Shown: one piece after another, positions 1 to 5,817 of the stretch
Numbering within the stretch: position 1 is the first letter of the stretch
Layout of the letters: each line of letters opens with the position of its first letter
Assembly (NCBI GenBank): GCA_947626405.1
Contig: CANQSE010000142.1
Location: 1 to 5,817 of the forward strand
Reading direction: 5' to 3'
Source of the DNA: an uncultured Acetatifactor sp.
GTDB taxonomy: Bacteria > Bacillota > Clostridia > Lachnospirales > Lachnospiraceae
Length of the DNA: 5,817 nucleotides
Translations under genes and position numbers: made by a program
The notes under the pieces: generated by a model
Told to the model about the DNA's origin: nothing
What the model saw: the letters and a program-made list of their open reading frames with translations, nothing else
Databases searched by the model: none

Positions 1-82
1 CATTAAGATTTTCGGTTCTTTCTCTTTCTTCCTCAGGCGTCTCAAGCGCAAGCTGCAGCTGATCCTCCAGCTTCTGATTCAT
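1..82 (-). CDS. Probable S8 family (subtilisin-like) peptidase, N-terminal fragment
   Basis: Only the first 27 codons are inside the window; the gene continues past the left edge. The start is ATG at 82-80, with GAGGTGA at 95-89 six bases upstream; an in-frame GTG three bases earlier lies too close to that SD. The peptide begins MNQKLEDQLQLAL and continues with an acidic ETPEEERERTENLN segment. From memory, this opening (a short amphipathic stretch, then a TPEEER-type acidic motif, then L-N/D-V-G) is typical of the N-terminal prodomain of S8 peptidases in Lachnospiraceae related to the Csp germination proteases. The partial next codon begins with G, as Val would require. No catalytic Asp, His or Ser is visible, so the family call rests on the N-terminus alone. 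It starts 47 bases after the transporter stop and is probably cotranscribed. It could instead be an unrelated protein with an acidic N-terminus. Confidence 0.6.
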   Translation of the reverse strand, partial: MNQKLEDQLQLALETPEEERERTENLN

Positions 83-85
83 CAC

Positions 86-112
86 ATGTCACCTCATACG
101 TCTTTGTGACAT
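86..112 (-). promoter_or_regulatory. Inverted repeat overlapping the SD of the S8 peptidase gene
   Basis: ATGTCAC (86-92) and GTGACAT (106-112) form a perfect 7-bp inverted repeat with a 13-base loop, between the transporter stop and the peptidase start. In the minus-strand transcript the 3' arm covers the GTGA half of the GAGGTGA SD, and GAG sits at the loop edge. The hairpin could hinder ribosome binding, or the DNA could be a protein-binding site. There is no T-tract after it, so it is not a Rho-independent terminator. The arms are seen directly; the function is inferred. Confidence 0.35.
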
Positions 113-129
113 TGTATGCAGCGATCCGC

Positions 130-1602
130 TTACTGATTTTCTTTTCTTTCCTTAATCTGTCCCGCGATTTCTTCCACCTTTTTGTCCGTGAGACAGTATT
201 TCCTGTGGAAATATAATACAGCCGCCAGCAGACCCGCCACCGGAATCACGGTCATTGTCATCCTGAGGCCTACGAGTGACGAACCGGCCACACTGCCTGT
301 GGCAGCCTCAAGCTCCTCCTCGGTTCCCTGGCTGATGTTGAATACGCTGAGGCTGATCGATGCAATCAGCGCCGCCACCCCTGACGCAAGTTTCACCACA
401 AAGGTCTGCATGGAAAAGATAACGCTCTCGTCGCGCCTGTTGTTCTTTAACTCGCCGTAATCCACAGTGTTTGCCAGGAAAATCGTGGTAAGCACAGTGA
501 GCATGCCGTTTGCCGCAAAGATGAAAAATCCCGGAATGAAAAGCAGGTACACGTTTGACATATTTGTAAACGCGAGCGCAAGCAGCGAGGCGTAGCCGAG
601 AAACGCCATGCAGAAGCTGATGTAAAAAATTTTAAGTGCGCTTAAAAATTTTCTCATAAGAGGGAACAAAATCATCATTGCAAGGATCTGGATGCCTCCG
701 CCAAAGGTGTTAAACAGCGTATACGCACCCTTCCATCCTTCCCCGCCAAAGTCGTATTTAAAAAAGTAAATAACGAGGTTTGAGGTGAGATACACGGCGC
801 TGTTTACCAGCACGATCGTGACAACCACCGTCATTGCCTGATCATTTTGGAGCAGAGCCCTGAACATCTGGCCGACCGTAGGCGTCTCCATGTCCACGGT
901 TGACTTTTCCTTAATGTTAAGGCAGGTGACAATAATAAACACCACAAACAGCGCCGCCACAATCAGGGAAAACCACATGAAGCCTTCCCTCTCGATGCCG
1001 CGCTCTATAACCTGTCTTAACGGCGAATCCTCCTCCGGCATCGCGGAAAGCCCGTTCTTAGCAAGAAGCGCCGCCTTCCTTCCCTGGCCGAGGGCCGACA
1101 CCATCATCATTGTAACGATGGTGATAAGCGCGGAACCCACTCCCGCGCAGGATCTCGCCAGAGTGGTAAGGCCCTCTCTCTCCCTGCCTCCCTCGGTAAA
1201 TGCGGGAATCATCGACCAGTAGGGAATGTCCATCATTGTGTAGGTCACTCCCCAAAGGATATATATCACCGCCGCATACGCCACCAGCCCGCTTCCGTTT
1301 AAAGCCGGAGGCGCTGAAAACATCAGAAAAAGCACTACCGCGTTAAGCAGCGTCCCAATCAGGAGCCAGGGGCGGAATTTACCCCACTTTGTCCTTGTTT
1401 TCGCCACCAGCACTCCCATCACGGGATCGTTGAATGCGTCAAACACCCTTGCAGCCATCAGGATAATCCCCATTGCGATTGCGTTCACTCCCAGGATGTC
1501 CTGATAATAATAGAGCACATAGCTTGCGGACAGCATGTAGACCATGTCCTTTCCCACCGCGCCCAGGCCGTAGGAAAACTTCTCTTTTCCCGTCAGTTTC
1601 AT
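130..1602 (-). CDS. MelB-like sugar:cation symporter (GPH family, MFS superfamily)
   Basis: A 490-residue inner-membrane symporter of the glycoside-pentoside-hexuronide family. About twelve hydrophobic segments are visible. The N-terminal half follows Salmonella/E. coli MelB closely: YGLGAVGKD near 11-19, ARVFDAFNDPVMG at 51-63, KWGKFRPWLLIGT at 72-84 and YTMMDIPYWS at 121-130. Residues D19, D55, D59, T122 and D125 match the MelB positions used for cation and sugar binding. In the second half NTVDYGELK (378-386) and FVVK (K404, matching MelB K377) are also kept. Family members couple uptake of galactosides, xylosides or glucuronides to Na+, H+ or Li+; the substrate here cannot be read from sequence. 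Compared with MelB there is an extra hydrophilic stretch around 172-205 between helices 5 and 6. The ATG has AGGTGAGG five bases upstream. The gene starts 41 bases after the M18 peptidase stop and ends 47 bases before the S8 peptidase, which suggests one operon. Confidence 0.93.
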   Translation of the reverse strand: MKLTGKEKFSYGLGAVGKDMVYMLSASYVLYYYQDILGVNAIAMGIILMAARVFDAFNDPVMGVLVAKTRTKWGKFRPWLLIGTLLNAVVLFLMFSAPPALNGSGLVAYAAVIYILWGVTYTMMDIPYWSMIPAFTEGGREREGLTTLARSCAGVGSALITIVTMMMVSALGQGRKAALLAKNGLSAMPEEDSPLRQVIERGIEREGFMWFSLIVAALFVVFIIVTCLNIKEKSTVDMETPTVGQMFRALLQNDQAMTVVVTIVLVNSAVYLTSNLVIYFFKYDFGGEGWKGAYTLFNTFGGGIQILAMMILFPLMRKFLSALKIFYISFCMAFLGYASLLALAFTNMSNVYLLFIPGFFIFAANGMLTVLTTIFLANTVDYGELKNNRRDESVIFSMQTFVVKLASGVAALIASISLSVFNISQGTEEELEAATGSVAGSSLVGLRMTMTVIPVAGLLAAVLYFHRKYCLTDKKVEEIAGQIKERKENQ

Positions 1603-1643
1603 AATTCCCTCACCTTTCCATGTATTTGTTTTTCAGAATCGGA

Positions 1644-2945
1644 TCATTCCCCGAAAAATGTCCGAAACAGTTCCACCGCATAATACGTGTCCTTCACGCC
1701 CGCCGTCTCCACAGCCGAGTGCATGGCAAGCTGAGCCAGTCCTATATCCGCGCTCTCAACGGAGACATGCGCTGTAGAGATATTGCCGAGAGTGGAGCCG
1801 CCGGCCACATCGGAGCGGTTTGCATAAGACTGGCACGGAATTGCGGCCTTACGGCACAGCATCCTGATTTTTGCCCCCGATACAGCGTCAGTGGTGTATT
1901 TCTGACCCCCGTGATATTTTAAGACAATGCCGCCGTTTAAATACGGCCTGTTTGTCGGGTCGGCTTTTTCGGGATGGTTGGGATGCACTCCGTGGGCATT
2001 GTCGGCGGAAATCAAAAAGCTGCCCGCAAGCATTGGCGCAAGCTGCGTCCCTGGATATCCGCCCGCCGCAATCCGTCCAAGCACATCCTCCAGAAAAGTT
2101 GAGTCCGCCCCCTGTCTTGTCCCGCTTCCCACCTCCTCGTTGTCAAAAACGGCGCAGACGTTGATATAATCGCACGGACTGCTTTGCAGAAATCCCCTTA
2201 CGGACGCAAACACACACTGCAGATCGTCCAGCCTGGGAGAGAGAACAAACTCTTTATCCTCACCCAGGAAACGCCCCTTATCCCTTACATACACAAAAAG
2301 ATCACGGCCGAGAATGTCCTCTTTTTTTACTCCCGCCTCCCTGGCGAGCCGCTCTCCAAGGACATCGCTTTTATCCTTTGGACTACCCTGTGCATACAGC
2401 GGCAGCATATCAACCTGCGGATTGTACTCCACACCCTTATTCATATCGCGGTTCATGTGAATTGCCAGATTCGGGATCACAAGCAGATCCTCGTCTATGT
2501 TCACAAGAACCGTCTTTAACCCCTCAGGCGTATGTACGGCCAGTCTACCCGCAACTGAGAGGACCCTGTCCATCCAGGACGACAGAATCATTCCTCCGTA
2601 TTTTTCCGTATTGAGCTTCAGATATCTGTCTTCCACCGCGATCTCCGGCGACTCCTTAAGCTTAAAGCACGGCGAGTCGCTGTGCGAGGCGGAGATATGG
2701 AAGCCCTTTGGAAGCGGTCTGTTTTTGTTTTTTCCGCCCGGAAGCCTGAAAGCGATCAGCGACGAATCGTTCCGCATCACATAAAATGCCGTATCGTCTC
2801 CGAAACTCCATTCCTTTTCCTCGTCAAGCTCCCTGAAGCCCTGATCCCGCAGCATTGCGGCCACATTTGCGGCCGCGTGGAAGCAGGTGGGGCTTTTTTC
2901 GATAAACTCAAGCATTTCTCCCGCCGTCTTCCGTTCCTTTTCCAT
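1644..2945 (-). CDS. apeB: M18 family zinc aminopeptidase (aspartyl aminopeptidase type)
   Basis: A 433-residue cytosolic metallo-aminopeptidase that would remove N-terminal residues, typically acidic ones, from peptides. The full M18 dinuclear-zinc set is visible by comparison with human DNPEP: H88 in ASHSDSP, bridging D240 in SPRLDD, catalytic E270 and zinc ligand E271 in FDNEEVGSG, D315 in SADNAHG, and H409 in AMHSAVE. The C-terminal motif ending YYAVELFRTFF is also typical. Length and motifs fit the shorter bacterial type called M18 aminopeptidase 2 (apeB) rather than the longer apeA type; the symbol is by family resemblance. Members usually form large tetrahedral oligomers and have no signal peptide, and none is seen here. 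The ATG has a strong AGGAG seven bases upstream (GGAG at 2953-2956). The gene follows fcl by 75 bases and precedes the transporter by 41, all on one strand. It looks intact. Confidence 0.95.
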   Translation of the reverse strand: MEKERKTAGEMLEFIEKSPTCFHAAANVAAMLRDQGFRELDEEKEWSFGDDTAFYVMRNDSSLIAFRLPGGKNKNRPLPKGFHISASHSDSPCFKLKESPEIAVEDRYLKLNTEKYGGMILSSWMDRVLSVAGRLAVHTPEGLKTVLVNIDEDLLVIPNLAIHMNRDMNKGVEYNPQVDMLPLYAQGSPKDKSDVLGERLAREAGVKKEDILGRDLFVYVRDKGRFLGEDKEFVLSPRLDDLQCVFASVRGFLQSSPCDYINVCAVFDNEEVGSGTRQGADSTFLEDVLGRIAAGGYPGTQLAPMLAGSFLISADNAHGVHPNHPEKADPTNRPYLNGGIVLKYHGGQKYTTDAVSGAKIRMLCRKAAIPCQSYANRSDVAGGSTLGNISTAHVSVESADIGLAQLAMHSAVETAGVKDTYYAVELFRTFFGE

Positions 2946-3020
2946 CGCGTCACTCCTTTTTTAGCTTTATCCGGCTCGTCTTTTTTATTACCTTGCTCCC
3001 GAGCGCACTTCATTGCCCGT

Positions 3021-3965
3021 TCAGCGCTCCGCCCTCACGGGATTTTCAAGGAAATCCCTGTACGTCATCCTGATGCCATCCTCAAGCTCGGTTGTATATT
3101 TATAGCCGAGACTTTCAAGCTTACTGACATCCAGAAGCTTTCTCGGAGTCCCGTCGGGTTTTGAGGCATCCCATTTGATCTCGCCCTCAAATCCCACAAC
3201 CTTCGCAACAAGCTCCGTCAGCTCTTTTATGGTCAGTTCCCTGCCGGTGCCAAGGTTTACCGTCTCGTTTCCGCTGTATGTATTCATCAGGAAAACGCAG
3301 GCGTCCGCCAGATCATCAACGTACATAAACTCTCTCAGAGGTTTTCCCGTGCCCCAGCAGACAACCTCCTTTGCGCCCGACTCCTTAGCTTCGTGAAAAC
3401 GCCTTATCAGCGCCGGCAGCACATGGCTGTGAGTGGGATGATAGTTGTCGTTTGGACCGTACAGATTGGTCGGCATGACGCTTATATAGTCCGTTCCGTA
3501 CTGGCGGTTCAGATATTCGCAATACTTAAGTCCCGATATTTTTGCCAGGGCGTACGCCTCGTTTGTCTGCTCAAGCTCTCCCGTCAAAAGACAGCTCTCC
3601 TTCATGGGCTGGGGCGCCATTCTCGGATAAATGCAGCTGCTTCCCAGAAACAAAAGCTTCCTGCACCCGTTTTTCCATGCGGAATGGATCACGTTCATCT
3701 CAAGTATCATATTATCATACATGAAATCCGCCAGAGCCTCGCTGTTTGCAATTATCCCGCCAACCCTGGCCGCCGCCAGGAAAACGTACTCCGGCTTCTC
3801 GCGCTCAAAAAAGTCCTCCACCTGATCCTGCCTGCACAGGTCAAGCTCCGAATGTGTCCTCGTGATTATATTGTCGTATCCGTTTTTTTCGAGAGCTCTG
3901 CAGATGGCGCTTCCAACCATCCCCCTGTGCCCCGCCACATAAATTTTTGCCTCTTTTTCCATCAT
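3021..3965 (-). CDS. fcl: GDP-L-fucose synthase (GDP-4-keto-6-deoxymannose 3,5-epimerase-4-reductase)
   Basis: A 314-residue short-chain dehydrogenase of the extended (NAD-dependent epimerase) type. It epimerises C3 and C5 of GDP-4-keto-6-deoxy-D-mannose and reduces C4 with NADPH, giving GDP-L-fucose. The Rossmann motif is [10 protein letters not shown] (11-20). Catalytic residues match E. coli Fcl with an offset of two: S109 in [10 protein letters not shown]138 and K142 in NEAYALAK, plus C111 and H181 (THSHVLPAL), the proposed epimerase acid/base pair. VMPTNLYGP and [15 protein letters not shown] are family signatures, and the length is normal. The first ATG overlaps the gmd stop as ATGA. 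A second ATG follows at once, so the start could be one codon later; GAGAGGG lies just upstream. The overlap implies translational coupling with gmd, whose product is this enzyme's substrate. The last codons carry a weak inverted repeat but no terminator. Confidence 0.98.
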   Translation of the reverse strand: MMEKEAKIYVAGHRGMVGSAICRALEKNGYDNIITRTHSELDLCRQDQVEDFFEREKPEYVFLAAARVGGIIANSEALADFMYDNMILEMNVIHSAWKNGCRKLLFLGSSCIYPRMAPQPMKESCLLTGELEQTNEAYALAKISGLKYCEYLNRQYGTDYISVMPTNLYGPNDNYHPTHSHVLPALIRRFHEAKESGAKEVVCWGTGKPLREFMYVDDLADACVFLMNTYSGNETVNLGTGRELTIKELTELVAKVVGFEGEIKWDASKPDGTPRKLLDVSKLESLGYKYTTELEDGIRMTYRDFLENPVRAER

Positions 3966-5011
3966 TTTGCCCTCTCTAAGGAAGCCTCAGCCTTTGCAAG
4001 CGCCAGGTCATGCTCGGCCATAATCCTGCACAGCTCCTCATATCCCGTCTTCTGAGGGTTCCACCCCAGCACGGTCCTTGCCTTAGTAGGATCGCCCAGC
4101 AGGTTTACCACGTCGGTAGGTCTGTAAAACTCCCTGCTCACCTCGACAAGCGTCCGTCCTGTCGCCTTGTCTATGCCTTTCTCGTCAGGCCCCTGTCCCT
4201 GCCATTCAAGCTCAATTCCCACAAAATGAAAGGCAAGCTGCGTAAACTCCCTGACCGTGTGCTGTACGCCGGTGGCGATCACAAAGTCCTCCGGCTCCTT
4301 TGCCTGAAGCATGAGCCACATACATTCCACGTAGTCCTTCGCATACCCCCAGTCCCTGAGGGAATCCAGATTGCCAAGATAAAGCTTATCCTGCAGTCCG
4401 CAGGCAATCCTTCCCGCCGCAATCGTAATCTTTCTGGTCACGAAATTTTCCCCGCGCCTCTCCGATTCATGGTTAAAAAGTATACCGTTTACGGCAAACA
4501 TCCCGTAGGCTTCACGATACTCCTTTACAATCCAGAAACCGTATTGTTTTGCCACCGCGTAGGGGCTGTAGGGATGAAAAGGCGTGCTCTCACGCTGCGG
4601 AACTTCCTCCACCTTGCCGTACAGTTCGGAGGTTGACGCCTGATAGATACGACAGCTTCCGGCAAGTCCGGCGATCCGCACAGCCTCAAGTATGCGCAGT
4701 ACGCCAAGTGCATCAACATCTCCCGAATATTCCGGAGCGTCAAAGCTCACCTGCACATGGCTCTGGGCCGCAAGGTTATATATCTCATCCGGCTTCACCT
4801 GACATACGATACGTATGATGCTGGAGGAATCCCCCATATCGCCCTCGTGCAAAATAAGTCTCTCCTCCTTAAGGAGATGATCTATCCTCGATGTGTTCCC
4901 GACGGAAGAACGTCTCACCATTCCGTGAACCTCATATCCTTTTTCCAGCAGAAGCTCCGCCAGATAAGAGCCGTCCTGTCCGGTAATTCCGGTTATCAGA
5001 GCCTTTTTCAT
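3962..5011 (-). CDS. gmd: GDP-mannose 4,6-dehydratase
   Basis: A 349-residue NADP-dependent enzyme that converts GDP-D-mannose to GDP-4-keto-6-deoxy-D-mannose, the first step to GDP-L-fucose and also to GDP-rhamnose or GDP-perosamine. The chosen start, MKKALITG, puts the dinucleotide motif [12 protein letters not shown] at residues 8-19. The active site matches E. coli Gmd with an offset of six: T127 and E129 in QASTSELYG, and Y151 and K155 in [23 protein letters not shown] (180-195), [17 protein letters not shown] and LLGDPTKA are family signatures. An in-frame ATG eight codons upstream (5035) is open, but it lacks a well-placed SD, whereas 5011 has GGAGG eight bases upstream and gives the usual N-terminus. 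Compared with E. coli the region after residue 275 is shorter, a common variant. It lies 41 bases after the DJ-1-family gene and overlaps fcl by 4 bases. Confidence 0.98.
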   Translation of the reverse strand: MKKALITGITGQDGSYLAELLLEKGYEVHGMVRRSSVGNTSRIDHLLKEERLILHEGDMGDSSSIIRIVCQVKPDEIYNLAAQSHVQVSFDAPEYSGDVDALGVLRILEAVRIAGLAGSCRIYQASTSELYGKVEEVPQRESTPFHPYSPYAVAKQYGFWIVKEYREAYGMFAVNGILFNHESERRGENFVTRKITIAAGRIACGLQDKLYLGNLDSLRDWGYAKDYVECMWLMLQAKEPEDFVIATGVQHTVREFTQLAFHFVGIELEWQGQGPDEKGIDKATGRTLVEVSREFYRPTDVVNLLGDPTKARTVLGWNPQKTGYEELCRIMAEHDLALAKAEASLERAK

Positions 5012-5017
5012 ATAGAT

Positions 5018-5024
5018 TTCCTCC
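5018..5024 (-). promoter_or_regulatory. Shine-Dalgarno site that fixes the gmd start
   Basis: The transcript reads GGAGGAA here, with GGAGG eight bases before the ATG at 5011. The upstream ATG at 5035 has only AAGG-type sequence 12 or more bases away. This site therefore supports the shorter 349-residue gmd product. Confidence 0.8.
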
Positions 5025-5052
5025 AAATTAAGCATTTTTGTTTACGGCCTTA

Positions 5053-5604
5053 TCACCTTCTGTAAACGATGGTTTCCGCCATCTGCGCCGCCTTTTCCTC
5101 TCCGCAGAAAACTCCCGCTATCGCAAGGGCGAAATCAATGGCTGTTCCCATGCCGCGCGACGTTATGACATGACCGGAAATCTCAACCGGTCCGCCTGTC
5201 ACCTCAGCGCCCTCCAGATGACTTTCAAATGACGGATAGCTGCATGCCCTGCGCCCTTTAAGGATGCCCCTGTGGCCAAAAATACTGGGCGCCGCACAGA
5301 TCGCCGCAATATATTTTTCATTCCTGTAAAATTCGTCAATCTTGTCCATCAGTCCCCGATGAGCCTCAAGATTCTTTGTACCTGCCATTCCGCCCGGGAG
5401 GACAAGCATGTCATATCCGGAAAAATCAGCCTCATCAAAAAGTCTGTCCGTCTGCACCTTGATCTTATGCGATCCCGTGACACTTCTGTCCGCACTCACC
5501 GACACCATTTCGGTCTCTATCCCGCACCTGCGGCAGATGTCAACTACCGTAAGCGCCTCGATCTCCTCAAAACCCTCCGCAAAAAACACCGCAATCCTGC
5601 TCAT
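5053..5604 (-). CDS. DJ-1/PfpI family protein (ThiJ-like)
   Basis: A 183-residue cytosolic protein of the DJ-1/PfpI superfamily, close to the DJ-1/YajL branch in length and layout. Visible elements: IAVFFAEGFEEIEAL (4-18) with E16 matching DJ-1 E18; MLVLPGG (66-72); the nucleophile elbow AAICAAPS with C103 matching DJ-1 C106; and HVITSRGMGTAIDFALAI (145-162), the family C-terminal signature. The His at DJ-1 position 126 is a Tyr here (Y123 in SYPSFE), which I believe is common in bacterial relatives. Proposed roles in the family include deglycase or glyoxalase activity, chaperone function and oxidative-stress defence; older annotations as thiazole monophosphate synthesis enzymes are unreliable. 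The exact reaction here is unknown. The ATG has AGGAAGG seven bases upstream. It is the first complete gene after the predicted promoter and ends 41 bases before gmd, so it probably heads the operon. Confidence 0.93.
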   Translation of the reverse strand: MSRIAVFFAEGFEEIEALTVVDICRRCGIETEMVSVSADRSVTGSHKIKVQTDRLFDEADFSGYDMLVLPGGMAGTKNLEAHRGLMDKIDEFYRNEKYIAAICAAPSIFGHRGILKGRRACSYPSFESHLEGAEVTGGPVEISGHVITSRGMGTAIDFALAIAGVFCGEEKAAQMAETIVYRR

Positions 5605-5673
5605 ATAGTTTCCTTCCTTTCATTTGATCAAACGGCATTTATCCTGTGCGCAGCGTACTATGTGACGCGCGGC

Positions 5674-5707
5674 AGTATAAACACATAAATTAAGTATACA
5701 CATTTAT
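5674..5707. repeat. Tandem imperfect direct repeat over the promoter -10 region
   Basis: Two copies of the same motif lie 19 bp apart: AGTATAAACACATAAAT at 5674-5690 and AGTATACACATTTAT at 5693-5707, with the second one base shorter inside the A run. On the transcribed strand each reads ATGTG followed by TATACT. The right copy contains the predicted -10 box; the left copy lies just past the predicted start of transcription. The arrangement fits an operator for a repressor binding twice on one face of the helix, but AT-rich promoter DNA can give such matches by chance. Confidence 0.4.
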
Positions 5708-5721
5708 CGTGCGGATTGCAA
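5693..5721 (-). promoter_or_regulatory. Predicted sigma70/sigmaA-type promoter for the DJ-1-family gene and following genes
   Basis: On the minus strand TTGCAA (5721-5716; four of six to TTGACA) is followed after exactly 17 bases by TATACT (5698-5693; five of six to TATAAT). Transcription would start near 5686, giving a leader of about 80 bases before the ATG at 5604. It is the best promoter match I found in the intergenic regions by eye, and its position suits control of the whole downstream gene run. Confidence 0.55.
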
Positions 5722-5731
5722 GCCGTCCGGA

Positions 5732-5746
5732 TGACCTGGGAGGTCA
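5732..5746. repeat. 15-bp interrupted palindrome TGACCT-GGG-AGGTCA
   Basis: Perfect 6-bp arms are separated by three bases. The palindrome sits ten bases upstream of the predicted -35 box and includes the TGA stop of the possible upstream reading frame. The run of T on the minus strand comes before rather than after the hairpin, so it does not look like a terminator for minus-strand transcription. It may be a regulator binding site or a weak mRNA hairpin. Confidence 0.4.
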
Positions 5747-5817
5747 AAAAATAATAGTTAAGCCTTTACCTTTATCTTGCAAGTCACGCACGGTACTGCC
5801 GATGTTCTCCCTACAGA
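5744..5817 (-). CDS. Possible 3' end of an upstream gene, product not recognised
   Basis: From the right edge a minus-strand frame stays open for 23 codons (first full codon at 5815) to TGA at 5746-5744. It ends with IGSTVRDLQDKGKGLTIIF. The mix of charged and hydrophobic residues, and mostly G/C third positions in the first half, look more protein-like than the other two frames: one carries stops, and the other gives a less natural peptide ending KIKVKA. I do not recognise the family from so short a tail. It would be the last gene of a preceding unit, since a promoter follows it. Confidence 0.4.
   Translation of the reverse strand, partial: CRENIGSTVRDLQDKGKGLTIIF

Larger units (their letters stand above)
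5605..5743. other. Gene-free region upstream of the DJ-1-family gene
   Basis: 139 bases with no supported coding sequence. They hold the SD of the DJ-1-family gene, a leader of roughly 80 bases, a predicted promoter, a tandem repeat and most of a 15-bp palindrome. A short perfect palindrome TTTGATCAAA lies at 5623-5632 in the leader. I see no intrinsic terminator for the upstream gene and no known riboswitch. Confidence 0.6.

Noticed and set aside
890..1222. Plus-strand 110-codon open frame
   Set aside because: It is antisense to the MelB-like transporter, whose conserved residues show that the minus strand is coding.
2777..3013. Minus-strand 78-codon Lys/Arg-rich open frame spanning the fcl-M18 gap
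   Set aside because: Most of it overlaps the M18 gene in another frame, it has no clear SD, and its basic composition comes from the A-rich SD region of the M18 gene.
3001..3029. Inverted repeat GAGCGC/GCGCTC at the end of fcl as a terminator
   Set aside because: Only a 6-bp stem with a 17-base loop, and no T-run follows on the minus strand. It overlaps the fcl stop codon and is better regarded as chance or at most a weak intercistronic structure.
3393..4055. Plus-strand 220-codon open frame
   Set aside because: It lies antisense to fcl and the end of gmd, both of which have complete active-site motifs. Its peptide shows no family motif and its length is explained by the codon bias of the real genes.
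4010..4636. Plus-strand 208-codon open frame
   Set aside because: It is fully antisense to gmd, with no recognisable domain and a composition typical of a mirror frame.
5012..5035. Longer gmd start at 5035 adding eight residues
   Set aside because: No well-spaced SD precedes it, and the GGAGG site before 5011 would lie inside the coding sequence. Homologues begin just before the ALITG motif.
5623..5632. Palindrome TTTGATCAAA in the DJ-1-gene leader as an operator
   Set aside because: It is perfect but only 10 bp, AT-rich and far downstream of the predicted promoter. There is no second copy, so it is noted but not claimed.
1..5817. Search for CRISPR arrays, tRNA or rRNA genes, insertion sequences and toxin-antitoxin pairs
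   Set aside because: No spaced repeats, tRNA-like cloverleafs, terminal inverted repeats with a transposase, or paired small genes were seen by eye on either strand.

Overview
All recognisable genes lie on the minus strand, so transcription runs from the right edge to the left edge. The window looks like a chromosomal segment of an anaerobic Firmicute, most likely Lachnospiraceae (Clostridium cluster XIVa). This is an inference from purine-rich Shine-Dalgarno (SD) sites, moderate GC content, and a left-edge S8 peptidase N-terminus of a style I associate with that family. There is no rRNA, tRNA, CRISPR array or insertion sequence to place it more firmly.

Layout in transcription order: (1) 5744-5817, the possible 3' end of an upstream gene. 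(2) 5605-5743, a gene-free stretch with a plausible sigma70-type promoter (TTGCAA-17-TATACT), a tandem repeat over its -10 region and a 15-bp palindrome. (3) A DJ-1/PfpI-family protein. (4) gmd, GDP-mannose 4,6-dehydratase. (5) fcl, GDP-L-fucose synthase, overlapping gmd by 4 nt. (6) An M18 zinc aminopeptidase. (7) A MelB-like GPH-family sugar:cation symporter. (8) The first 27 codons of a probable S8 subtilase, cut by the window edge.

Gaps between genes are -4 to 75 nt, each gene has its own SD, and I see no intrinsic terminator. One polycistronic transcript from the promoter near 5700 is therefore plausible. gmd and fcl together convert GDP-mannose to GDP-L-fucose, the donor for fucosylated surface glycans, but no glycosyltransferase is present. 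The M18 peptidase, symporter and S8 peptidase suggest a separate peptide and sugar utilisation or turnover theme that simply shares the strand.

This is largely an ordinary region. The genes belong to known families with intact active sites. The points most worth a second look are regulatory: the repeats over the first promoter, and an inverted repeat that could hide the SD of the S8 peptidase. I found no convincing evidence of a new multi-gene system.
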